Shown here: piece by piece, positions 44,476 to 51,560 of the stretch
Numbering within the stretch: the first letter of the stretch is position 1
How the letters are laid out: each line of letters opens with the position of its first letter
From: Thermocaproicibacter sp036844765
Lineage (GTDB): Bacteria > Bacillota > Clostridia > Oscillospirales > Acutalibacteraceae
NCBI GenBank assembly: GCA_036844765.1
Contig: DAIUFE010000007.1
Span: 1-64,000 of the forward strand
Direction of reading: 5' to 3'
DNA length: 64,000 nt
Translations under genes and position numbers: made by a program
Notes under the pieces: model-generated
What the model saw: the letters and a program-made list of their open reading frames with translations, nothing else
What the model was told of the DNA's origin: nothing
Database searches by the model: none

Positions 44476-44531
44476 ATGCTATTGAGTATGAAACACTAAA
44501 TACAGTATAGCATCTATTGTGTAATAGTCAA
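44476..44531 (-). promoter_or_regulatory. Promoter of the DUF1700-padR unit with dyad
   Basis: On the minus strand, TTGACT (44526-44531), a 16-bp spacer and TATACT (44504-44509). ATGCTAT (44476-44482) and ATAGCAT (44507-44513) form a spaced dyad over the -10 that could bind PadR. Confidence 0.65.
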
Positions 44532-44623
44532 TAGAAACTTTTTGTTTCGGTGTTCCGGGCAAGCGAAAGGGACGGCCCGGAGGCCTCCGGTCTGCCGAAG
44601 GACCCGCCCTCTGTGTTTCGAGC

Positions 44624-44673
44624 GCAGGCAAAGCGCCGTCCGGGGGGTCCGGCCCGGGCGGCGCTTTGCCTGC
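44624..44673. repeat. Long GC-rich hairpin after the anti-sigma-like gene
   Basis: GCAGGCAAAGCGCC (44624-44637) pairs with GGCGCTTTGCCTGC (44660-44673), and the stem continues inward with mismatches. It sits past the stop of the minus-strand gene at 44737. Without a T run it may stabilise the 3' end rather than terminate. Confidence 0.6.
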
Positions 44674-44736
44674 AATCTATGGTCTGCGGGGTCTGCGGCG
44701 GAACCGCCCGCAGGCTTTTCCAACAGGAACGTGTAA

Positions 44737-45831
44737 TCAGTTCTTTTCCACGGCCGTGAAAATCCAGGAGTCGGGGTCCAGCTTCAGGACGCACTGCTTG
44801 GAAGCTTTGCTGCCGTCCTCGTAGTTCGCGGTGACCGTGACGACGGTCCCCTCGATCGCCTGGGACGACAGGTGAAACAGCTTTCTCATATCCGTCTGAT
44901 CCCATTTTTCCACGTCCGCTTTGGAATAGGTCAGCGTCAGGCGCAGCGCGTACTGGATCCGGTAGTCGTCCTGCTCCGCATACGAGACGGTATAGGAGCT
45001 CCCGACCGGAAGAAAAGCGTCGTATTCCAGGGTTTCCTTCCCGATCCCCCAGGATTCGCCCGCTTCCAGCGATTTGCCGTCGCCGTAATTGGGATTCGGC
45101 GTCCCGACGGGAAAGTCCACGGCGGGGTTCACGGGTTTTCCCCTGTATTTTTCCGGGTGCCGTTCGTAATCCGCTTTCTGCTCTTTCTGCGCCTCCACGA
45201 CATGGGGAATGGAGTCCCGGAGCTTGCGGTATTCCTCCGGCGTCAGGTTTTTGATCTGCGCGAAGCCGCCCCGGTCCGCCGTGAACGTGACCGACCGGAT
45301 GTGTTCCCCGACGCATTTCAAGTTGAAGCCGACGTATTTGGCATAAAGCTGGTTCTTCCCGTCCTCCCTCAGAAGCTGCAGCTCGTTATAGAGGCTCTTG
45401 CCCTCCGAAACGTTGGCGAAACCGGAGCAGTCGATCCCGGCGACGCTGATCGGGCGCGTGAGCGCCAGGCCGAGGGCTTTCCCGGTCCCGGAGGATGCGG
45501 AGGCCTTTTCCGCGGCGTAGGCCGTCAGCACGAAGGGGTTCTGCTGCGCCTGCCGGGCCGCGCTCCGGGCGGAAGAGCTGAGCGGCGCCGGCTCTTCCGG
45601 GCGCGCGGTTTTCGGCAGGATCAGCGCCCCGCCGACCGCGAACACGACCACCGCGGCCGAGACGGCGAATTTCCACGCCGGGCGCCTGCGGGCGGTCCTT
45701 GAAACCGCCGTGTTTTTCGGATGATCCCTGAGCTCCGCCATAATTTTTCCCTCCAGATCCGGCGTCTGCCGTTCCACCGCGGAACGGACGCGGCTTTCAA
45801 AAACCTGCCGGGACTTGCGTTTTCTGTTCAT
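44737..45831 (-). CDS. Membrane partner of the ECF sigma factor (probable anti-sigma)
   Basis: A 364-residue protein overlapping the sigma-factor gene by 35 bp. The cytoplasmic N-terminus (1-52) includes FESRVRSAVERQTPDLEGKIMAEL, then one membrane helix (about 55-72), a Ser/Ala-rich linker and a large extracytoplasmic domain with two Cys (DCSGF, LKCVGEH). The layout matches DUF4179/RsiV-like anti-sigma factors, in which the outer domain senses a signal, but the outer domain is not one I can name. ATG after AGGAGG. Confidence 0.65.
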   Translation of the reverse strand: MNRKRKSRQVFESRVRSAVERQTPDLEGKIMAELRDHPKNTAVSRTARRRPAWKFAVSAAVVVFAVGGALILPKTARPEEPAPLSSSARSAARQAQQNPFVLTAYAAEKASASSGTGKALGLALTRPISVAGIDCSGFANVSEGKSLYNELQLLREDGKNQLYAKYVGFNLKCVGEHIRSVTFTADRGGFAQIKNLTPEEYRKLRDSIPHVVEAQKEQKADYERHPEKYRGKPVNPAVDFPVGTPNPNYGDGKSLEAGESWGIGKETLEYDAFLPVGSSYTVSYAEQDDYRIQYALRLTLTYSKADVEKWDQTDMRKLFHLSSQAIEGTVVTVTANYEDGSKASKQCVLKLDPDSWIFTAVEKN

Positions 45832-46363
45832 CGAAATCCTCCTGTTCCGAAAGGGTCTGCAATTTTTGGATCGCGCGGCCGTACTTCCACCGGACCGTCG
45901 CGGCGGGCCGGCCGAGAATGGCCGCGATCTCGCGGTGCGTATAGCCCCAGGCGTGCAGCACCACAATCTGCCGCTCGTCGCAGCCCAGTATTTCGAGCAG
46001 ATGGCCGAGCAGCAGCCGGTCCAGCTCCGGGACGGTCTCGTCCCCGCCGGCGAGCGTGTCCTCCACCTCCATGATGTCGGTCATGTTTCTCCGGCTTCGG
46101 AGGAGATCCATCGAGAGATTGCGGGTGATTTTCAGAATCCACGCCCCCGCGTCCGTCCCCGGCCGGTAAGTCCCCGCCCTGTCCCACACCTGCAGAAAAG
46201 CGTTCTGCATCACGTCTTCCGCGTCGCACCGGTTCTTGAGGATCGCGAGCGCGAGGCCGTAAACGGGGCTTTGGAACCGCTCGTACAGAGCGGCGAAGGC
46301 GGAGCGGTCGTCCCCGGCCATTCGGACGACAAGATCGTCCCATTCGCTTTTTTCATTTTCCAT
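45797..46363 (-). CDS. ECF-subfamily RNA polymerase sigma factor
   Basis: A 188-residue sigma-70 factor with only regions 2 and 4. Region 2 has ALYERFQSPVYGLALAILKNRCDAEDVMQNAFLQVW. Region 4 has GCDERQIVVLHAWGYTHREIAAILGRPAATVRWKYGRAIQKL. GGGGGA precedes the ATG. It is co-transcribed with a membrane protein that likely holds it inactive. Confidence 0.92.
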   Translation of the reverse strand: MENEKSEWDDLVVRMAGDDRSAFAALYERFQSPVYGLALAILKNRCDAEDVMQNAFLQVWDRAGTYRPGTDAGAWILKITRNLSMDLLRSRRNMTDIMEVEDTLAGGDETVPELDRLLLGHLLEILGCDERQIVVLHAWGYTHREIAAILGRPAATVRWKYGRAIQKLQTLSEQEDFDEQKTQVPAGF

Positions 46364-46383
46364 TCCCGGTCCCCCTTCTGTCC

Positions 46384-46412
46384 ATAGAACGTTTCAGCGG
46401 CGCGGAATGTTG
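46384..46412 (-). promoter_or_regulatory. Possible autoregulated ECF promoter
   Basis: On the minus strand AACATTCC, a GC-rich spacer and CGTTCTAT lie about 25 bp before the sigma gene. An AAC-containing -35 and a CGT-containing -10 are the general ECF pattern. No sigma-A-type promoter is visible there. Inference only. Confidence 0.4.
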
Positions 46413-46475
46413 GAGGAAAATAAGAAAAATTCCCGGGGGACGGAAAATCCAAACCGCCGGCCGGGACGATCCCGT

Positions 46476-46505
46476 TTGTCATTCCGGCCGGAGGTATGAT
46501 AGAAT
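46476..46505 (+). promoter_or_regulatory. Promoter of the metallophosphoesterase gene
   Basis: TTGTCA (46476-46481), an 18-bp spacer and TAGAAT (46500-46505). Confidence 0.65.
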
Positions 46506-46560
46506 ATAAAAGATCAAAAATCTCGGAAATGCCGGATTCGGAAACAAGGCGGACTTGAAT

Positions 46561-47421
46561 ATGAAAAAAGGTCATGGGAAGAGGCGCAAAAAAGTGGCGG
46601 CGGTTCTGCTGATCCTGCTCGCGGCCCTTTCTTTCTGGCTCTACCGGGGCAATACCGCGATCCAGACGACGCGGATCCGCATCGGCGGCGCGCGGATTCC
46701 GGCGTCCTTCCGCGGCTTTACGATCGTCCAGGTCTCCGATCTGCACAACGCGGAATTCGGCGCCGGGCAGGAAAAGCTGCTCGGCGCGGTGAGAGAGGCG
46801 TCGCCGGACCTGATCGCCGTCACCGGCGACCTGATCGATTCGCGCCGCACGAATGTGGAGAAAGCGATGGACTTTATCGCCGGGGCCGCGGCCGTCGCCC
46901 CGGTCTGTTCCGTGACCGGAAACCATGAGGCGAGGACCGACCAGTATCCGATTCTGAAAAAGAGGATGGAGGAAGCCGGAGTCTCGGTCCTGGACAACAA
47001 GGGTGTGACGATCCGCCGCGGCGGGGATTCCATCCGCCTGCTCGGCCTGGAGGACCCCGCGTTCGTGAATCCGGACGGAACCAATGCGGAAAATGCCGCC
47101 GTTCTCGACGCAAGGCTCAAGGAAATGCTCAAGGAAAGCGGAGAATATACGGTTCTGCTTTCGCACAGGCCGGAGCAGTTCGGCGTTTACGCGGCCAACG
47201 GCGTCGATCTGGCCCTGTGCGGCCACGCTCACGGCGGGCAGATCCGCCTGCCCTTCGCCGGCGGGCTGTTCGCGCCGAACCAGGGTTTTTTCCCGAAATA
47301 CTCCGAAGGAATCTATCAAAAAGGCCGGACGAGGATGGCGGTCAGCCGGGGCCTGGGAAACAGCCTCGCGCCCGTTCGCATCCACAACCGGCCCGAACTG
47401 ATTGTCATGACGCTATCGTAA
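46561..47421 (+). CDS. Membrane-anchored metallophosphoesterase
   Basis: A 286-residue calcineurin-like phosphoesterase with a basic N-terminus and one membrane helix (about 11-27). The metal motifs are all present: VSDLHNAEFG, TGDLIDSR, TGNHEA, SHRPEQF and CGHAHGGQIRLP. The layout resembles E. coli YaeI-type enzymes that act on phospholipids or phosphodiesters at the membrane. The ATG at 46561 is preceded by AAGGCGG. Confidence 0.88.
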   Translation: MKKGHGKRRKKVAAVLLILLAALSFWLYRGNTAIQTTRIRIGGARIPASFRGFTIVQVSDLHNAEFGAGQEKLLGAVREASPDLIAVTGDLIDSRRTNVEKAMDFIAGAAAVAPVCSVTGNHEARTDQYPILKKRMEEAGVSVLDNKGVTIRRGGDSIRLLGLEDPAFVNPDGTNAENAAVLDARLKEMLKESGEYTVLLSHRPEQFGVYAANGVDLALCGHAHGGQIRLPFAGGLFAPNQGFFPKYSEGIYQKGRTRMAVSRGLGNSLAPVRIHNRPELIVMTLS

Positions 47422-47429
47422 TGAGAATG

Positions 47430-47495
47430 GTTTCTCCCCCGCCGAAGACGGGGGAGAAACAAAAAGCCTTCCGCAACTCGGCTGGAATACTGGAA
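47430..47495. repeat. Interspersed palindromic element, copy 7 (left arm missing)
   Basis: The core hairpin at 47430-47460 has GTTTCTCCCCC / GGGGGAGAAAC arms. The right arm CTTCCGCAACTCGGCTGGAATACTG matches the other copies. The left outer arm is absent: the core begins 9 bp after the metallophosphoesterase stop codon. Confidence 0.7.
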
Positions 47496-47502
47496 AACCG
47501 GG

Positions 47503-48831
47503 TCAAGAGATCTCTTTCGGGTCGGAGAAGCTGTCGATATAAAGTTTTCCGTCCCGTTCGGCAAAGGATAGAATCTGCTCGTATGTGCCGGCGAAGCCGG
47601 TCGAGGTGGCATACCGGTAGGTCACCGTGGCGCCGTTTTTGCCCGCGGAGATCTCGTAGCTTTCCACCCAGGGGCTGGATACGCCGGTCGACCAGTGGTT
47701 GGAGCTGTATTCGTCGTAAACGGCGGCCCGGCATTCCGGGCTCAGCAGATCATATTGCGCTCTGCCGTCGCGCTTCTTGACCGCTTCGGCCCATTTCCCG
47801 GCGATCGTCCGGATCGGCTCCAAAGTATCCGTCCGGGATGCGCTCGGCCCGCTTTGCCCGCTTTTGCTTACGGCAAGCGCCGTTCCGGTCCCCAGAGTTC
47901 CCAAGAGAATCAGGCAGAGGAGAAGGACCGCCGCCCTTTTCTTCCTCGTATCCAGAATGGAAAAGATTCGTTTCTTCATACCCGTCTTACCTCCGTAAAA
48001 GTTGGTCGAGAACGCCGTCCGCCGGCCCGGCCCCCGTTGGATGGCTTTCAGGATGGTTTCGCCGTACCGCCGCCTGCCTTCCGGACCGATCCCGCTCACG
48101 ACCTCCGCGTCGCAGGCAATTTCACACTGCAGCGCGGCGGCCTTCGCCATCCAGCAGACCGCGGGGTTGAACCAGTGGATCGCGGCCGCCAGGATCATCA
48201 GCCCCTTGGACCATAAATCTTTCCGCTTGAAATGCGCCAGCTCGTGTCGGAAAATATACGGCAGTTCGTCTTCGGAAAAATCGGACCGGGGCAGCAGGAT
48301 CGCGGGCTTTCGGAAACCGATCATCATCGGGCTGGAAACGCAGGGGCAGATCCGTAATTCCACCGGCGCGGCGATCCTCATGTCGCTTTTCATGCTTTCC
48401 AGCGTTTCCAGCATCCGCGGATCGTCCGCCCGCTCGCCCCACCGCTTCACCGTCCGGAGAAAGCGGGCGTGCCGCACACCGTGGCAGATCAGGAAAGCGG
48501 CGGCGCCCGCCAGCCACAGGGCGAAGAAAATCGGCACCCACGGGACCGCCGGAGCGCCTCCGCTTCCCGCGGCCGCCGGGACGGCGGCGTTTCCCGCGCC
48601 CCCGGAAAGGGCCTGCCGGAGCGGGGAAGGAACGGCCTCCGCACGGATCACGACCGTCCGGAAATGGAATCGGAACGGGACGATCAGGCCGGCCGCGACG
48701 ACGAGCCACGCGTCGTAAATCCACTTCGCGGCGTACCGCTTTGAGAGCAGCGGGGTCAGGGCCGCCAGGGCGAGCCCCAGCGCCGACATCGAGACGGAGC
48801 ATTCGGCCAGCGCCGCTAAAAAGTCCCGCAT
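47503..48831 (-). CDS. BlaR1/MecR1-type M56 membrane metallopeptidase with atypical sensor domain
   Basis: A 442-residue protein. Four membrane helices enclose a zinc peptidase with the motif FRHELAHFKRKD (HExxH near 196) and the distal CEIACDAEVV. In BlaR1 a penicillin-binding sensor follows; here, after a membrane helix near 315-335, there is only about 105 residues with an NTF2/SnoaL-like pattern (IAGKWAEAVKKRDGRAQYDLLSPE). The inducer is therefore probably not a beta-lactam bound covalently. Its ATG follows the blaI stop by one base. Confidence 0.82.
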   Translation of the reverse strand: MRDFLAALAECSVSMSALGLALAALTPLLSKRYAAKWIYDAWLVVAAGLIVPFRFHFRTVVIRAEAVPSPLRQALSGGAGNAAVPAAAGSGGAPAVPWVPIFFALWLAGAAAFLICHGVRHARFLRTVKRWGERADDPRMLETLESMKSDMRIAAPVELRICPCVSSPMMIGFRKPAILLPRSDFSEDELPYIFRHELAHFKRKDLWSKGLMILAAAIHWFNPAVCWMAKAAALQCEIACDAEVVSGIGPEGRRRYGETILKAIQRGPGRRTAFSTNFYGGKTGMKKRIFSILDTRKKRAAVLLLCLILLGTLGTGTALAVSKSGQSGPSASRTDTLEPIRTIAGKWAEAVKKRDGRAQYDLLSPECRAAVYDEYSSNHWSTGVSSPWVESYEISAGKNGATVTYRYATSTGFAGTYEQILSFAERDGKLYIDSFSDPKEIS

Positions 48832-48832
48832 C

Positions 48833-49210
48833 TCAGTCCCTCCGCTCTTGGACCCACTTCAGCAGGTCCTCGATGTCGCCGTCGCTGAGCCGCTTTCCGT
48901 CGTACAGGGTGCTGACCAGGCTGAGAAACGAGTTTTCATGATAAAGCTTCATAAAATTACCCGTTTCAAATTCCAGATAGTCTTCCCTGGCGACCAGCGG
49001 AAAAAAAGTCCGCTCCTTGCCGTTTTTCTCGGTCCGCAGAAAGCCCTTTTTGACCAGCCGCAGCATCAGGGAGATCACGGTCGGGGCCTTCCACCCGCGC
49101 CGGCTGCCCAGCTGTTCCATCACCATGCCGGTGGTGACGGGCGGCTCGTTCGCCCACACCACCTTCATGATCTCAAATTCCGTATCCGGCAGCTTTTTCA
49201 TCGGATTCAT
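48833..49210 (-). CDS. BlaI/MecI-family repressor
   Basis: A 125-residue winged-helix repressor: LPDTEFEIMKVVWANEPPVTTGMVMEQL, APTVISLMLRLVKKGFL and a C-terminal dimer helix. In the family it is cleaved or released when the M56 partner senses its signal. Start choice is uncertain: MNPMKKLPD at 49210 has GGAG 13 bases upstream, so the site is distant. It is the first gene of the pair. Confidence 0.85.
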   Translation of the reverse strand: MNPMKKLPDTEFEIMKVVWANEPPVTTGMVMEQLGSRRGWKAPTVISLMLRLVKKGFLRTEKNGKERTFFPLVAREDYLEFETGNFMKLYHENSFLSLVSTLYDGKRLSDGDIEDLLKWVQERRD

Positions 49211-49231
49211 CGTATGCTTGAATCTCCTTTT

Positions 49232-49281
49232 TAGGCGCTTGCCTATATACATATTTTACTATTGCCTAAAATGGAAGTCAA
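49232..49281 (-). promoter_or_regulatory. blaI promoter and likely operator
   Basis: On the minus strand, TTGACT (49276-49281), a 17-bp spacer and TAAAAT (49253-49258). TTGCCTA occurs at 49239-49245 and 49262-49268. TAGGC-GCTT-GCCTA (49232-49245) is a perfect dyad at the expected start point, a good candidate for the BlaI site. Confidence 0.75.
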
Positions 49282-49439
49282 GGGAATTTGAAAATATTTT
49301 CGGCGGGCAGCTATCGCTTGCCTTAAAGCACGGATGATAAAACCGTCGCTATTCCCAATTATTGAAGCAGCGGATGATTCTTTTACGCTATATTTCTTCC
49401 GAAAAAATATTCACCGGAACGGCGGCCGGGATAAAATAC

Positions 49440-50153
49440 TCACGGATGACCGGTTTCACGCTTCGCCCCGATTTCACCCGCTTGGATACCGGCGTTTTCT
49501 ACGCGGCCGGAACGCCGTCTGCTCCCGATCCGGCGGGCTGGCAGCAGGTAGAGCGGGATATACAATAAAGCGGAGACGACCGCGCCGCAGATCACGTCCA
49601 GAACGGCATGCTGCTTGACGAACACGGTGGAGAGGCAGATCAGCACGGTCAGAATGTGGGCGGCCGCCTTTCGGAACCTGCCTGCGGAAAACGCCCGGGA
49701 GTGCTGCAGCGCGGCGTCGACGGCGATGGAGTTGATCACGTGCATGCTCGGGCAGACGTCGGTCGGGGTGTCGACGAAATAGACCATCTTGAGCAGCAGG
49801 GAAAACGGATCGTCCGAAGAGAGAGGCGGCCTCAGGCTCTGTGCGTTCGGAAAAACGGTGAACGCGAGATTGGAAACGGCCATCCCCCCGAAAAGGAACA
49901 GGAACAGCTTGTAAAAATCCTTTTTGGAATGAAGGCCGATATAGATCACCCCGTAGGGAACGAAGGCGAACCAGAGCAGATAGGGGACGACGAACGCTTT
50001 CAGAAAAGGAATTTTTTCATCCAGCCCGGTCTGAGTGAAATAGACGGGGGCGAGGGTCAGCTCCGAATATTGAAACCAGATTTGAATGGGGATCAGCAGA
50101 AGCAGAAGGTAAAAATGGGGATAACGCGACGAGAAATCACGAATCTTTTTCAC
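49440..50153 (-). CDS. PAP2-family membrane phosphatase
   Basis: A 237-residue protein with about six membrane helices. The phosphatase motifs are in the second half: CPSMHV and FVKQHAVLDVICG. The first motif is weak, as in the inositol-phosphotransferase-like (Aur1/Ipt1) branch. It probably acts on a lipid phosphate or transfers a head group. GTG start with AGGAG upstream, overlapping the stop of a small upstream frame. Confidence 0.8.
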   Translation of the reverse strand: MKKIRDFSSRYPHFYLLLLLIPIQIWFQYSELTLAPVYFTQTGLDEKIPFLKAFVVPYLLWFAFVPYGVIYIGLHSKKDFYKLFLFLFGGMAVSNLAFTVFPNAQSLRPPLSSDDPFSLLLKMVYFVDTPTDVCPSMHVINSIAVDAALQHSRAFSAGRFRKAAAHILTVLICLSTVFVKQHAVLDVICGAVVSALLYIPLYLLPARRIGSRRRSGRVENAGIQAGEIGAKRETGHP

Positions 50154-50338
50154 GGCTTTCTCCTATTTCCCGGCTGCCCGCGGTTTGTGCCGGCGGGGCC
50201 TGCGTCTTTTGAATCCGGGCCGATATTTTCCGGTAGACCGGCAGTCCGGCGGCACTGGCCGCGGCTCCGGAAGAAAATGCCCGGACGGCTGCCGAAATTC
50301 GGCAGCGCGTCGTCTTCCATCACGGGAATCCGTTTCAT
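50150..50338 (-). CDS. Possible small upstream gene (62 residues)
   Basis: A frame starting MKRIPVMEDD whose TGA overlaps the GTG start of the PAP2 gene (GTGA). GGGGG lies nine bases before its ATG. The sequence is Gly/Arg/Pro-rich without recognisable domain. The exact overlap suggests coupling, but composition alone could produce it. Low confidence that it is translated. Confidence 0.3.
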   Translation of the reverse strand: MKRIPVMEDDALPNFGSRPGIFFRSRGQCRRTAGLPENIGPDSKDAGPAGTNRGQPGNRRKP

Positions 50339-50522
50339 TCCATCGTTCCCCCTGCTTTTTTCAGCGCCCGCGGGTTTTTCCGCATCCTTCTTAAAATGAT
50401 AAAAAATCGGATCGCCTTGGTTTTATTTTAGCGCATATTCCAGTATAGCCGTAAAAGCGGGCGGAGGCAAGCCCGCCGTTCTTTTCGGGCCCTGCCGTTT
50501 CCGGCGGGCGCGCCGGTAAAAA

Positions 50523-50552
50523 TAAAAAAAGTCCGGAGAAATCCGGGCTTTT
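50523..50552 (-). terminator. Terminator of the aldolase gene
   Basis: GTCCGG (50531-50536) and CCGGGC (50543-50548) pair with one G-U. On the minus strand a run of seven T follows (50524-50530). It lies 53 bp past the aldolase stop. Confidence 0.75.
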
Positions 50553-50604
50553 TTGATGCTCGCGGGGCAAAAAGGAGGCGGAGGATGAAAAACTCCGCCG
50601 GGCT

Positions 50605-51534
50605 TCACGATTCGTTTCTCAGGAAAAAATTTTCCGCCTTTTCGTTCAGAAGGCGCAGCATGTCGATCTCATCCCTGAAGTACGGGCGCAGGGGAGCGCG
50701 GCCGTTCACCCGGCAGACGCTTTCCATCGGAACCCCGATGGAATCGAGGTAATACTTGGCGCAGGAGGGATACTGCTGGGTCTCGACCCAGGACAGGACG
50801 GTCAGATAGGCCTGCAGCAGCTCCGCTTTTTCGGGAGAGGTGCGGTAATTTTCAAAAAGCCATACCAGCAGCTTCGGGCAGATGTTGGCCAGGATGCCGC
50901 AGAAGCCGCTTGCGCCGTTCCGGAGCGTCTGGAGGAGCGTGGGGGCGTTCGCGTTGAACAGCCTCAGCTTCGTCCCCTTGATCCATTCCAGCCGTTGGGC
51001 GATCCGCTTCGCGTCGCAGCAGGTGTCTTTGATAAAGAAAATTCTGCCGCTTCGGGCGCACCAGCGGATGACTTTTTCGGAAAGCAGCCGTTTGTAGGGG
51101 TAAGGGCATTCGTAAACGCCGAATTCCGCGTCCGGAATCGCCTCCAGAACCCTGCCGCAGTTTTCGATCCACACTTCGTCCGGTTCGTTCTGCGCGGCGA
51201 GGCGGTTGCTGACCAGCACGACGGCGTCCACGCCGGTTTTCGACAGGGCCTTCAGCTCTTGGATCTGATCGGGCAGATCGTCCGAAATATGGCCGGACGC
51301 GACGACCTGCACCCTGCCCGCGGAAAGCTCCGCGGTCTTTTCCGCGAGCGCGGTCCGCTCCGCAAGCGAAAGCTGAAACATTTCGGAGGATTGGCAGACG
51401 GCGAATATCCCGGCCGCGCCGCAGTCGATATACCAGTTTACAAGCCGTTCGACCGCTTTTTCGTCGATTTTGCCGCCTGCGGTGAACGGGGTGAGCATGG
51501 TCGGCCAGATGCCGGCCGAAATGGAATTTTCCAT
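50605..51534 (-). CDS. DapA/NanA-superfamily aldolase
   Basis: A 309-residue class I aldolase or lyase of the dihydrodipicolinate synthase family. The N-terminal GIWPTMLTPFTAGGKIDE is typical. The Schiff-base Lys is in FFIKDTCCD near 166, and the Tyr in FGVYECPYPY. The usual GTTGE motif is replaced by CQSSEMF, so it is not a standard DapA; a sugar-acid lyase such as N-acetylneuraminate lyase is more likely. It follows the FGE/sialidase fusion by 26 bp, in the same operon, which hints at sialic-acid-like or uronic-acid substrates. ATG after GAGAGGG. Confidence 0.8.
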   Translation of the reverse strand: MENSISAGIWPTMLTPFTAGGKIDEKAVERLVNWYIDCGAAGIFAVCQSSEMFQLSLAERTALAEKTAELSAGRVQVVASGHISDDLPDQIQELKALSKTGVDAVVLVSNRLAAQNEPDEVWIENCGRVLEAIPDAEFGVYECPYPYKRLLSEKVIRWCARSGRIFFIKDTCCDAKRIAQRLEWIKGTKLRLFNANAPTLLQTLRNGASGFCGILANICPKLLVWLFENYRTSPEKAELLQAYLTVLSWVETQQYPSCAKYYLDSIGVPMESVCRVNGRAPLRPYFRDEIDMLRLLNEKAENFFLRNES

Positions 51535-51560
51535 GATTTTATCCCTCTCTGGTCCGAATT

